Shown here: piece after piece, positions 34,889-46,262 of the stretch | Layout: each line of letters begins with the position of its first letter | How positions within the stretch are numbered: the first letter of the stretch is position 1 | Assembly: GCA_037013495.1 (NCBI GenBank) | Contig: CM072811.1 | Span: 24,616,159-24,680,158 of the forward strand | From: Hippophae tibetana | Taxonomy: Eukaryota > Streptophyta > Magnoliopsida > Rosales > Elaeagnaceae | DNA length: 64,000 bases | Direction of reading: 5' to 3' | Made by a program: the position numbers and the translations under genes | The notes under the pieces: generated by a model | Databases searched by the model: none | Told to the model about the DNA's origin: nothing | The model's input: only the letters and a program-made list of their open reading frames with translations

Positions 34889-36175
34889 CCATCAAAGAAC
34901 TCAACAGTTACACCTTCACTCACTCTTCTAGGCTCGCGTCATAAACTTGATCATTTGTTCAAGAGACAGTTGGCTTAGGAAAATACTGGTCTAGCCATGC
35001 ATAGAAGTAGTGGACCAGGAATTCTGCATTGCACTGGCCTGGACCCAAGAAAGTGGTCCCAATATTGATACAACTGCCACTTCTATTAATTGTCTGATCT
35101 TGATAAGGAAAAGATGGCTTTGCTTGCAGAGAGATTCATAGGTTCTCTAGAAAGAAGAAACCTTCTCTAGGGGTATTAGACAATATAATTCGAGTTCTAA
35201 AAGCTCAAAATTTGTAAAATTTGATGATGTTTCAGATGTTGAATTTGAGAAACCAAACAAAGGGCACTTGAACAAGATTAGATGCTTTGAATATGGAAAG
35301 CTTTATCACATTTCTGTAAAGTGTTTTCAAAAACAAAATTGCACAACAATGTGCTAGCAAGTAATGGAGGTAAATCTTATTTCTTCTTATAGGAATCGAG
35401 TGGAGCTTTAATTTTATATGCTATAATAGCCTTTTGTTACCCAAGTCATGGTTGTTTAAAGTTACAACTCTAATTTATAAATGTTTTTTGAAATTATAAA
35501 CAACAACAAGTTCTCTCTTTTTTTAAGAACAAAGATGGATTGAACAAAGAAACAATGAACAAGAAAAATATAGGAATAATTCAAAGAGGACTAAAAAACG
35601 AAATCCAAAGACAAAACCAACGAAGTATCATTGTATAAAGCATGCATAAATAGGACTATTATTATGATATATTGCATGCATTGTATGCAATCTCTAGTTT
35701 CATATGTCTACCTTCATGTTTCCCTGCTTTTACTTCCTTTTTGCATGCTTCTTTTTTGTCATTCATTGCCTAGTAATTGTTGCTGGAATGCATGACATAT
35801 TTTCTTGAGTAGATTAAGATGTTTTTTTTATCTGTACTTATCTTTGGTTTGCTCATGCATATAGTTTGTTGCATGTTGTATGCTCCCACCCTACTAGTGT
35901 CTTAGTGCTTTTCTATGTCTTTTTCTCTTAAAGCATGTGGTATTTCTTATCGTCTTTTCTTTAATCTTACCTACTACACTACATTAGTGTTAGGATTATA
36001 GCATTTTTATGCCATTTCTTCCTCATATAGAGGTGTTTCTTTGAATTTCTATGTCAGAAAAGAGATAAGTTTATGTGCACAACTATATGTTTGTTGACAT
36101 CATGTGTGTTGCATAAGTTATAAGTGTAGGATTGCACTATATATTATTTTCTGACTTGCATGTATCTAGGGGGAG
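34889..36175 (+). other. Copia debris with gag zinc-knuckle trace and PPT
   Basis: Homology to the preceding RT ends at 34,888. Near 35,230-35,320 a translation (KIRCFEYGKLYHISVKC) looks like a gag zinc knuckle whose second cysteine is now tyrosine, so a second copia element's gag is fused here. The rest to 36,170 has no recognisable domain. A polypurine run (GGGGGAG) at 36,169-36,176 precedes a TGTTGGA start, as at the internal edge of a copia 3' LTR. Confidence 0.5.
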
Positions 36176-36176
36176 T

Positions 36177-36660
36177 GTTGGATGAAGTTAAGAGGAGTTG
36201 TGCATGTTTACTTTTGTTTGTGCATATCATTATGTACCTATGTAGGATTAACATGATAGTTTGTGGTTAGACTACACGTTGTGTCTACATGAAACATTCA
36301 TAAGGTGTGTCTACTCCAAGTGTGTGTAGGTTGTAGGTGTAGAGTGAAGTCTTCATGCTTCTAGTGTGCAATGGTGCTAAAACCTTCATGTTTCATTTTG
36401 ATAGAGAAAGCGTTGATTCATGAAGATGGATGTAGCATTCAAGATAGATGTACTTAGAGTAGATGTATCTCTTGTGTTTTGGTGTGTGCCGTTATATTAT
36501 TCATGGGAAAAAACAACATTATGATATCTTCGTGATCATCTCATGGTTGATGAGTTTATGTATTTAGTTGTGTAGTATTTTGACACGAAAAGCCAAATAG
36601 GGAGAATGTAAGTCCCGTTGTACTTTTCTTTGTGTCTTGGCTTCTCATATACAAAACAAG
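36177..36660 (+). repeat. Putative copia 3' LTR
   Basis: It starts TGTTGGATGAAG directly after a polypurine tract, the normal position of a copia 3' LTR in plus orientation. The downstream boundary is uncertain; a TGTAAGTCCCG segment near 36,607 lies near the probable end. No second copy was found in the window. Confidence 0.4.
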
Positions 36661-37489
36661 ATGTTTTTTTTCTTTTTATTTAATGTATTTTTCTTCCTAT
36701 GTGTAAGGTTGGTTGATGCATACTCTTTAGGTAATTAACCTTAGGAACCAACAAACTCAAAGGAATATAAACAATTGATTTACTAAGAATGTGTTGAAGA
36801 TGATTGGATTAGAACCCTAAGAAAACAAAGTCCTTAAAACCCTAACCTTGAGACATCACAAAGGATGATTACTTCATTTTATGAGTCAAATTCAATCATT
36901 CAAGCATTCAATCAAGAACACAAGAAGGAAGAGAAAATGCTTTCTAAAATAAATTTCATATATGATATATAGTGTGCTTCTAAATTACATAGCTATTCTT
37001 TTTTATTAGCAAGAAACTCTAAAAGAAAAAACCTTAAACGAAATGGGCCTAATGAGCCTATTTAGTTATGGATTGGGCCTAATCCATCCTTAAAAAATAA
37101 AAGACTAAAAAGACTTATGATAAATAAAACATAAAAGACTCATAATTAACTAAAACAAAAATTGCTTTCTAAATTAATCCTAGCACCCAACTTGATCTTC
37201 TAAATCTATCCTTAGTCATTGGATCGCCAATTCCTTGTAAAGGATCTTGAGAATATTTGGGAACATCAACTTGATCAATACCTCGATCTCTATTAATGTT
37301 AGAAGAGTTTAGTTGAGAAGACACAACTTACTTACCTTTTGGGTTGGTGATAATAGATTTCGACTTTTAATTTTGATTGGAAGTGAGTGCTCGCTCCTGA
37401 ATGGGACAATGGCTTTGATAACGCTTTCTCGATGAGATATATTATATCGCTGTAGAGTCCTTATCCATGTTTTGAAAAATCCCTCTTTG
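36661..37489. other. Unassigned, LTR-like spacer
   Basis: No open frame of note. GGGCCTAATGAGCCT near 37,043 and GGGCCTAATCC near 37,074 and a CT/AC-rich tail are reminiscent of gypsy LTRs in minus orientation, but no terminal motif or second copy was found. From about 37,360 the base composition becomes less AT-rich (see the block around the hAT element). Confidence 0.3.
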
Positions 37490-38420
37490 GTGTCATCTAG
37501 GGGTGTCCATAAACCGAACCGGACCGAATGGTTTTACAAATCAAATGGTCCGATCCGGTTTGTACTAATTTAAACCGTTCGAATCGGACCGAACCAATTT
37601 AATAATATATTAAAAATTTCACTATTTTCTTCATTAAATGTATAAAAAAATTGAACCAAACCGGACTGAATCGTTTTATAAATCAAACGGTCCGGTTCGG
37701 TTTGTATTAATTAAAATTGTTTCAAACGGTTCGGTCTGATCCAGTCTAAGTAATATAAATGGTCTAGTCTGGTTAAATTTTTTTAACCAAAACCGGACCG
37801 GACCGGACCGGACCGGACCGGACCGGACTGTTGGACACCCCTAGTGTCATCTACTAGTTGATTGCACAGGCTTACTATGGCTTTTAGAAAGGGGTTTATC
37901 ACTCTATAGAAAGAACATCCAATACATACTTGCTTGCCCTAATTGAATGTTATCCCTTACTCCATCCCCTGAAGAAGCGTATCCTTTTTCATCAAACCTT
38001 TTCTACAACTATGAAAGAGGGCTTTCTAGATTTCGCATATAATTTCATTGTGGGAATATGATAATCTCTTTCATAAATTATTAGAACCCGAACTCACACT
38101 TTACCAAATCTTTGGTTTCTAGTCTGAAGCCAAAGATTGGGTTAGGTAAGATCCTTGTCGAAGGGCATAGTAATGAAGCAGATCTTTCATTGTAGTAAGG
38201 ATTAGAGCGCATGAGTCTACTCAAGGATGGGACTCCATATTCTTTGAAAAGCGAGCACAAGACTTAATTCTTTAGAAAGGCCTGGTGGTCTATAAGATCG
38301 TGACTACTTTTAGAAGCCTTAGTGATCCCACTCCCCACGAGGGAAAGCCCTTTTCTAGATGGAGTAGTTAAAAAGGTGGGAGAGGGTTTCATTGAAGAGC
38401 TCTTCGGTTATGGCTAAAGT
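37360..38420. other. Less AT-rich block, possible organellar-derived DNA
   Basis: Outside the hAT insertion this block is visibly more balanced in base composition than its surroundings and lacks the runs of A and T typical here. The style (GGAAAGCCCTTTTCTAGATG near 38,342; CAAGGATGGGACTCCATATT near 38,221) resembles plant mitochondrial intergenic DNA. No organellar gene was recognised, and its end overlaps a repeat with a second nuclear copy at 29.5 kb, which argues against a purely mitochondrial source. It is an inference only. Confidence 0.25.
37498..37843. mobile_element. hAT non-autonomous transposon, 346 bp
   Basis: Perfect 12-bp terminal inverted repeats TAGGGGTGTCCA...TGGACACCCCTA are flanked by the perfect 8-bp target duplication GTGTCATC (37,490-37,497 and 37,844-37,851), diagnostic of the hAT superfamily. 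The interior is full of CCGGACCG and AACCG motifs and ends in a (GGACC)n array of about seven units at 37,793-37,827. No transposase coding. Confidence 0.93.
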
Positions 38421-38571
38421 TGATAACAGTGCCGATGATTTGATGGGAAGCACAGTTATAAAATGAGTGTTATGTTTCCTAAGCTCAACACACAATTTTA
38501 ATGTAATACACTATCAAATTTGAGTGTTGTTGAAAGCTTAGAAGTTCCTAACACATAGAACAAATCAGTTT
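38403..38571 (+). repeat. Direct repeat copy 2 (partner at 29.5 kb)
   Basis: Second copy of 29,531-29,700, same orientation. It includes a short frame beginning ATGGCTAAAGTTGATAAC at 38,410 that stops after 18 codons; this start codon is absent from the other copy, so it is unlikely to be a gene. Sequence after 38,580 does not align with that after 29,700. Confidence 0.6.
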
Positions 38572-40650
38572 GAAGTTTAAAAAAAATCAAAAAATGTAAG
38601 TAAGATTCTTATTTTACTTGTTTTCAATCACTTTAATTTGTTTATTCCGTATTTGTGTCGATTAATTTATGCTTACATGAAAGCATATGTTTTCTAAATG
38701 TTTGAACTCACGGAGCAAATTTATTTGATAAAGCATTTTTAGAATGTTTAAATTAGGTTTATATCATTCACCTTTTAATTTGTTAACAATAGTCTAAATA
38801 TATTTTTAAAAAACAAAAAAAAAGGTAAAATAACATAACTTAAGAGTGTAAGACACGCGAGTTGAAAAGAGAGTGGCAGTGAGTATAAGTCATAAATACG
38901 AGGAAGAGTTGTTGGAAGGAAATTGGTGGAAAAAAAGAAGGAAAGGGTGAAAGGGGTGGCCCTCTTTCCCGTACTCTTGGATTCAACTTTTATGGAAAAC
39001 TTTTCCTTTTTCTCTCATTATTCCATTTTTGCCAATCACCCACTTACCTTTGGTCACTTACTATTATTAAATTAAAGTAAATATATTGATGTAATTTAAA
39101 TTATTATTGATATAAAAATATTTTATTAATAATAATAATATTAAAATATAATTATAATAAAAATAAAATAGATATTTTCTATATTTTTTTATAATAATAA
39201 AAATTATTATCAAAATATCATTATTCTTAGATTATTATTGTGTGATATATTTACCACACATATTACATATATAATGTAAATTTCTGTTTTTTTCCAAAAT
39301 ACCCCCGAATCTCAATTCCTTAATACCGTTTTACTAAATTCAAGCCATTCATAAAGTCGACTTCAAGTAAAGTGTGAATGATTAAGTAAGTTAATTAAGG
39401 TAATTGAGTAACTAACCATGTGTTTTATAGTCTTTGAGTTGTCCACTTCCATTATTATCTAATATAAAAAATCAAATTTAGAATACTTTTCGATTTGGTT
39501 AACGTGGGATACTTGTATAAGAAAGAGATGCCTCTTTCTTTCCCATTATTATCACGTCAGATTCCTTAGCGATGATACGGTACCGTTTGTTTAAAGATAA
39601 CCTAAGTTATATTTTTTAAGAAAATATATATATATATTTATTATATTTTATTTAGTATTGTTACTTTGAAAATAGATTGAGTGATACAAATTATCAATAT
39701 ATTTTTAATTATTATTTATATGTATAATGTAACCAATTTATTGCACATTAAAGATTTTCAAAGAATATTTTAATCGAATGTAAAAATTAAAATATATCGG
39801 TAATTAAAACATATTACAATTAGATTATTTTAGTACAAACAGCACCAATAATTTTAGGGTTGATAATTGGATTTATGTACGATAAACAATAAAAAAGATA
39901 CATATTTTTTTAAAATGTTATTTGTCTATTAAAAAAGTTTAAAAAATTTAACTTACAATTTAGATAAAAGTTTTATCTATTAGCTTAAATTTATTTTAAA
40001 GGTACGAATTAGTATTAAAATTATATAAAGATATATTGTTATTATCTTATTTTATAGAAGGATACATTATTTTAAAAAAAATATGAAATAAAATATATTA
40101 GAGAATCAACAATGATAAAATATTAAGTTTATCATTTTTTTTAAATATTAATCAATGTATTCTATTGATCAAATTTATATTTTTATAATAATTTTGAATT
40201 AAATTATACTATTTATAAAAAAAAACTTTTGATATATTTTATAAAAAAAATATAATATTTTTACATGCATTTCCAAATAAGGTAACAATTGATATCCAAC
40301 TTTATTTGAATTTCTAGTGATAGTCTTTCTAATTATTAAAAAAAATTATATTAAAAATTATTAAATAACTTACATGATACACAATAATTAAATATATATT
40401 ATTAAAAAAATTATTTTTATTTTTTAAATATATAATTACATGATATTATAAGTTAATAAAATTTAAAATTTGATAGAAAAAAGAAATATGATTAGTGAAA
40501 AATATAATATAATATAATAATATTAATAATAATAATGAATAACAACTGTATTATTAATTAGTGATTTGAAGAGTGATACCTACCATTATTCTTTTTCAAA
40601 TGACAAAATCACTATTCATGAGACATTAAAATGAAAAAGGAAGCAAGTGG
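38572..40650. other. Distal upstream region of the AP2 gene
   Basis: No gene seen. A purine-rich stretch at 38,900-38,960 and a TTTCC-rich stretch after it are followed by strongly AT-rich spacer with ATT-repeat microsatellites (39,125-39,145; 40,520-40,540). This is the interval between the last mobile elements and the AP2 promoter. Confidence 0.4.
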
Positions 40651-40719
40651 CTAGAGAGAGAAGGAGGTGATAAGGGTGGGGTTGAATTTTGATGCTTAGG
40701 CTAAAGCTTTAGCTGAAAC

Positions 40720-40727
40720 TATATAGC
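40720..40727 (+). promoter_or_regulatory. Putative TATA box of the AP2 gene
   Basis: CTATATAG, 338 bp before the start codon, in a less AT-only context (GAAACTATATAGCCTCG). A transcription start near 40,755 would give a leader of about 310 nt that contains the CT repeat. Other TATA-like sites exist in this AT-rich DNA, so the choice rests on spacing and the CT-rich leader. Confidence 0.5.
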
Positions 40728-40850
40728 CTCGTCTATGCTGTATTGGGTTAGTATACAATAACATATTCTAACATCTCTCTTCTTCCTCCTACCTTTTTGT
40801 AACAAACAACCACAACCTTAACTACAACAACAAAATCCACTATTCTTTTT

Positions 40851-40873
40851 CTCTCTCTCTCTCTCTCTCTCTC
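40851..40873 (+). repeat. (CT)n microsatellite in the 5' leader
   Basis: About 11.5 CT units followed by CCTC. Pyrimidine (CT/GA) repeats are common in plant 5' leaders and can bind GAGA-type (BBR/BPC) factors. It is a likely site of length variation. Confidence 0.8.
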
Positions 40874-41064
40874 CTCAATCGTAGTTTTGTTATACCTTTG
40901 AGCTCACATTTCATATCCACTTATTCCTTTCTTTTAATAATTAATTCAAAATAGTCGGTACTCTGTTTTTCTGTTTATCCAACTGTTTAAGACCAATTTC
41001 ACTTTTCTTGTTCTTTTTTCCAATTTTGGTTTTTGAAAATTAGAAGAACGAAGAGGTAAAAGAA

Positions 41065-43535
41065 ATGTGGGATCTTAATGACTCGCCTCAACAGAGACGA
41101 AACGATGAATCCAAAGTAGAAGATGATAAAGGAAAACGGGTCGGGTCAGTTTCGATGTCAAGTTCTTCAGTTGTGGTAGTAAGTAATGGATCGGATGATG
41201 AAGATGGCTTTAAAAGAGGAATCAACAACAGTAACAGTTATAGCAAAGAATTTGGGTTGTCTTCGACACAAGAAGAGTCTATGGAGAGTGACCCAGTTGT
41301 GACCAGACAGTTTTTTCCGGTAGAAATGGACACTAGTACTACATCAGATGTTTGTGGTGGTTCAGGTTTCCCTAGAGCCCACTGGGTCGGGGTTAAATTT
41401 TGCCAATCGGATTCAGTTAGTAATAGTGTTGGTGGGAAATCGGTTGAGGTCTCAAACCCGATGAAGAAGAGTAGGAGAGGACCAAGGTCAAGGAGTTCTC
41501 AGTATAGAGGTGTTACTTTTTACCGTAGAACTGGTCGCTGGGAATCCCATATATGGTTAGTCTATTTTTAGCACATCGTACTATTCAACATTTTCAATTT
41601 CTCTTTTCCTTATTTATAATCAAATAAATAAATATTTCTGTTTTGATTAATACAGGGATTGTGGTAAACAAGTTTACCTTGGTGGATTTGACACTGCACA
41701 TGCAGCTGCCCGGTAAGGGCTTCCAAAGAATCTTTCATTTTTCTTTTCTATTGAATCGCTTTTACAAGTTCCTAAAAAAATAAGAATAAATGTGGGTATG
41801 AAGAATTCTATGTGTGTTTGTTTTTTGTTTTTTCAGTGCATATGATAGAGCAGCAATTAAGTTCAGGGGAGTGGAAGCTGATATAAATTTTAGTCTTCAG
41901 GATTATCAAGAAGACTTAAAGCAGGTGAGTGGGAGAGAGAGACTTAATATTTATCTTCAACATTAACAGTACTACTACTGTTTAAATTGTTTTTTTTTTT
42001 TTAGTGTTTAAAGACTGATTACTAATATACGATTATGTAAGTCCCATTACACTTACCAATAACAATCCTACGCATGATCTGAAATTGATTCCAAGTTTTC
42101 ATTATCCATATGCTATGACATAGGTAGATATACTAATTAGTGTTTGGTGTATTTGAAACAGATGAAGAATCTAACGAAAGAAGAGTTTGTTCATGTACTT
42201 CGCCGACAAAGCACAGGCTTCCCTAGAGGAAGCTCTAAATATAGAGGTGTTACCTTGCATAAATGTGGTCGATGGGAGGCTCGTATGGGCCAATTTTTAG
42301 GCAAAAAGTAAGTTTTTATTTTATTTTATTTGTCTTCCTACCTTTTTACGATATCTATATTTTTCCTTTAAAATTTCTAAAATTGAAATATTTATATTGA
42401 ATTAGGTACGTGTATTTGGGTTTATTTGACACAGAGATTGAAGCAGCAAAGTGAGTTCTTTGACTTTATTTTTAAATATTAATTTATTAATTCTGATTTG
42501 ATGGGTTTTTTAAGTTTTATGTCATACTTGTTTTGTTTGTAGGGTTTATGATAAAGCTGCAATCAAGTGTAATGGCAAAGAAGCTGTTACCAATTTTGAT
42601 CCAATTATCTATGAGAATGAGCTTAATTCGAATGGTAGGTAACGAGTATAATTGTTACTTTTGATGGATACATTTAATATTAATTAACATGATGATCGGT
42701 TTTTTTCAGCTTTGGCATTTAATTCTTTTTAATTAGTTGTTGGTGTTTCAGAATCGTCATCAGGTAATAGTACTACAGTCGATCACAATTTGGACTTGAG
42801 TTTGGGCAATTCAAGCTCAAAGCAAAAATCACCGACAATTGGGATTGATAATAGCCCAAATGCTGCTATGGATCATCAATATTCTGCTTCAATCGCATTT
42901 GAAAGTGATTCGAGGAGGTCTCAGGGTGGATTTAGGCACAATCAAGTTCGTAAATTATCTTCATTTGTGTTTTCTAAATTGCATTTTATTTATGCCCACC
43001 AAGTGTTTGATGTTATTTCTGCGTTGAATTTTCTTCTGCAGCTAGAATCACGCAGAGTGGACAGTGAGGCTTCTGAAACCATGAAGCTTCTCAGTAGAAC
43101 CCATCTTCAAACTCCAGCTGCTGCTAGCGAAGCTCATAAATATGGTCAATTCAGAAGATCACTTGGGGGAGAAATTACCCAAATGCATCCTAATTTCTCT
43201 CCGCTACTCGTCAGCTCTCCAAATTTGCAAGTGGGTAATCTTTGAAATTTCAGTTTTCCTCAAATAGCTAAGATTATTTGTGATGTGGAATGTTTAAGAT
43301 TGTGCCAATTAATGATTATATGCAGATACAGAATCAGTTTCCTAGCAGTAGTAGCAACAATGGTAGTGTTGGAAGTGAACTTTCACTGTCCATTAGCATG
43401 AGTGATCGTCAGCAATGGCAATCAGGTTCATCCAATCTGTTTGCAAGTGCTGCAGCATCATCAGGATTCCCACCGCAGATGATGAGACCCAACCACAATT
43501 GGCTGCAGAAAAACGGGTTCCAATATTCTCTTTGA
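41065..43535 (+). CDS. RAP2-7: AP2-like transcription factor, RAP2-7/TOE1 group
   Basis: Nine exons: 41065-41555, 41656-41712, 41837-41924, 42162-42307, 42406-42450, 42543-42634, 42752-42945, 43042-43230, 43326-43535. All introns are GT-AG; the joined length is 1,512 nt (503 codons plus stop). Residues 3-8 are DLNDSP, an EAR repression motif; a basic nuclear-localisation stretch [10 protein letters not shown] lies at 134-143; AP2 domain 1 spans about 146-201 ([20 protein letters not shown]) and AP2 domain 2 about 238-294 ([19 protein letters not shown]); a second EAR-type LDLSLG is at 320-325. The last exon carries the miR172 site. This order is that of the euAP2 TOE/RAP2-7 branch: nuclear repressors of flowering and of the juvenile-to-adult transition. 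The start is the first ATG after the leader and gives the conserved MWDLND N-terminus. Domain 2 reads AAKVYDKAA where relatives usually have AYDKAA. Family call very sure; exact orthology (RAP2-7 or TOE3) less so. Confidence 0.96.
43450..43470 (+). promoter_or_regulatory. miR172 target site
   Basis: A 21-nt site in exon 9 (starts CTGCAGCATCATCAGGATTC) encodes residues of AAASSGF at about 476-482. It matches the conserved miR172 complementary site of euAP2 genes except possibly at the last base. It predicts post-transcriptional silencing by cleavage and translational inhibition as miR172 rises with plant age. Confidence 0.95.
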
Positions 43536-44060
43536 TTCATTTTGTAAGCTAGCTATCTAGTTAGCTTGTAAAGGTCAAAACTTTATGACTCTTTCATAAG
43601 TTTGCTTGCTTTAAATTTTTTTTAGCAGTTCAGTTTATAAGCACCCTTTCGGTGGTGGGGGAAGGGGATTAGATTGGTGAGATTTGATCATGTTTCGTCT
43701 ATTTTAAGAAGGGTAGATCCAATCAACTGAAGTATCGGTTTGCTTACTTTGTTGTGAAGAAGCAGAATATACAAAAGCTTCTTTATCTGAACTGTAAATT
43801 CTCTTGTGAAGTTGTATCCCGAATGAAATTAGCTCATGAACTGGTTCCCAGTGACTCATTTAGTATGAAGAACTGGATTATGTTGTTATGAAGGAGGTGG
43901 GAACATAAGATGGAGAAGGATAAATTAAGGAAGAAGCTGATTACCATTTGGTGGAGATTATGGATAATGATAAACGAAAGATCCTTCCAAAGAGTTTCCA
44001 GATTTTGTTTTTGACAGCTAACTAACTTTCTGAAATTTAAAATGTTTTTATCTAATTTTT
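43536..44060 (+). other. Probable 3' UTR of the AP2 gene
   Basis: Sequence downstream of the TGA remains more complex than the spacer for about 500 bp (for example GGTGGTGGGGGAAGGGG near 43,650 and GGAGGTGGGAAC near 43,892). A possible polyadenylation signal AATGAAA is at about 43,822-43,828. The exact end cannot be set without transcript data. Confidence 0.5.
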
Positions 44061-45525
44061 GTACTTTAATTTATGTGGGATTTGGCGGTACTTGTGGATT
44101 AATTAATTAATTAGTTTATACCTTTTTAACAGTTGCGGATACACCCTTTTAATTTATTACTACTCCTACTTACTCTTTATTAATCTTCCAATAAATTCAA
44201 CACCTATTAAATTTTCTGACATTTTATCTTATAAGTTTAATATTATTATGTTTTAAAATTTTAATAAATATTAAATAATATCTTTAGTTATCCCATTATT
44301 ATAGTTATTGTAGATTAATATTGCTTAAAAGGTGTAGCATTAATTAAAGATAATCAAATCAATTAAAAATAATCAAATCATATATCATGGAATATTATTT
44401 CTTCTGTACAACATCACTATTACTTTTACTATTACTTTTAGAGTCGAAGATAGGAAAAAAAAAAGATAAACAAAAGTTAATGGGTAAGAAAAATACACCT
44501 ATAAATAATATTATTATAATATCAATTATATAACTAATAAAATAGAGTCAAATTTCATCATTTATATCTAAACATCATTATTAACTTATTTTATTTTATT
44601 TTGCACTTTTTAACACCTATTTATTTTTATAATTTTTTTTCAACTTCTATCATTGTATATATATGTGTGTGTGTGTGTGCTTTTTTTAAACATATTATAG
44701 TAGAAGATTGTATTATGTCTATGGGACATATAATCAATTAGAGTACAATTGATACTCTTAGTTTTATTTTAATATTTTCTTAGAATCTATTCTTTTTTTG
44801 TACAACATCATTTTTCTTTAACTATAGATACGACGAATGTGTTTGATTCAAAGGGTAATAATTGGGTACAAATAATTGACTTATATAAGCTCAAATTAGT
44901 TCTCTAAAAGTATTGCTCTTGAAAGAACAACAACATTAAGGATAAGATAATTTAGCAAAAGAAATACATTAGCATTCGTCTTGATAAACTTAAAGAAAAT
45001 TTATAACAATCTATTTTTATTCATTAAAGTATAGCAAAAAGGATTCACAACATTTTTCACAAGTTCATGCAAATAAATTATTCTATCACTAATTTAACTA
45101 TTATGCATGCAAGTTTTAAACAAAATTATCATAAAGTTACCTTTACTTAGGAACAAGGTCAAGACCCGATCAACAATCATTATCTTTCTAGGCTTATCAT
45201 TGTTTAACTAATTTCATCATAGATATTAGAAAACAAATAGAGAAAATGTGATTGATTTTAAACTCATCTATTAATCTTAATTATCCTAAAGAATGCAAAA
45301 AATAAATACTAAAACATGAAAAAATTTATGTAATATTGAAATTCTCTGTTGGATTTCAATATGAATTGCTTGGATATTGATGATTCTACTATACTACGTT
45401 ATATATGTTAGAATATGGATAATATCTAGGTCTCTAGGTATCAAATCCACCCATAACATTAGCGTAGTCTCAATTATCTTATTGATACTCAAAGTGTGAT
45501 GCAAAAAATCTATTGTATGTAGGGT
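44061..45525. other. AT-rich spacer downstream of the AP2 gene
   Basis: No gene recognised. A (TA)n(TG)n microsatellite lies at about 44,657-44,680. The stretch 44,920-45,410 is somewhat more complex but shows no domain or repeat boundary. Confidence 0.45.
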
Positions 45526-45983
45526 TAGGGGTGTCAAACAGGCCTTCCTAACACGAAAGAACCTGTTAAGCACTCGATTCATTGGCCAAATGGGCCAACA
45601 CGACATGACATGTGAGGAAAAAAATGACATAGCACGACACATAGCCTATAGATTATAATGGGCTAGATTATGTCTAGTCGTGTCACGTCGTGTTGGCCTA
45701 CTAATTCAAAATTAAATTATATTTAAATGTATTTATATATTATCAAATATGGGCATAGTTCAATGGATGTAGTTAACATTGATACATAAGAGATAGAGGT
45801 TCGAGTCCCACTATCAACATTTTTTCTCAAATAATAGGCTAAATAAACCTCGAGAGGTGCTATCCTGTTAAAGGCAACATGACACGATAAACCTCACGAG
45901 CCAAGAATACATGCACTACATGGCCCGTGTACGAGCCATGGATCGACATGGAAAATTAATAAATAGGCAATTTGAAACCTCTA
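45526..45983. mobile_element. Possible hAT-like element, about 458 bp
   Basis: It starts TAGGGGTGTCAAA and ends TTTGAAACCTCTA, an imperfect 13-bp inverted repeat with two mismatches and the TAGGGGTGTC start common among plant hATs. Candidate flanking 8-mers (TGTAGGGT and ATAAGGTA) do not match well, so the target duplication is eroded or a boundary is wrong. The interior has palindromic ACACGACAT-type motifs and contains a SINE-like insert. Confidence 0.5.
45750..45826 (+). mobile_element. 77-bp tRNA-derived SINE-like insert
   Basis: It begins GGGCATAGTTCAATGG (A-box-like TAGTTCAATGG) and has a perfect Pol III B-box GGTTCGAGTCC at 45,798-45,808, then a short T-run. It is flanked by the 7-bp direct repeat TCAAATA (45,743-45,749 and 45,827-45,833). 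The body does not fold as a complete tRNA with an acceptor stem, so it is better read as a very short SINE or tRNA-derived retrosequence than as a tRNA gene. Confidence 0.5.
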
Positions 45984-46262
45984 ATAAGGTATGTTGTATC
46001 GATATGTACATTCATGTTCTTTTGATATTTAACATTTCAAGAAAAATTTAGTAGTTATGGATAAATAAAATAAAATAAACTTAACTTAAAAATAAAAATA
46101 AATAAATCTGAACTAAAAATAAAACTAATAATAAAAAAATAAAGAAAACAAACAAATTTTTAAAAAATAAAGAAAATGTTTTTGAAGAAAAAATAAATAA
46201 ATAAAAACTAACAATTATTAGAAGAATTGATAAATCAAAAATAGATAAAGGTACCATAAACT

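Noticed and set aside
41541-41571. Read-through of exon 1 into LVYF as the true protein end
   Set aside because: A GT donor at 41,556 and downstream exons completing the AP2 domain show this is intron sequence.
45751-45815. tRNA gene
   Set aside because: A and B boxes are present, but an acceptor stem and proper anticodon arm cannot be drawn, and flanking direct repeats point to a retroposed SINE-like copy.
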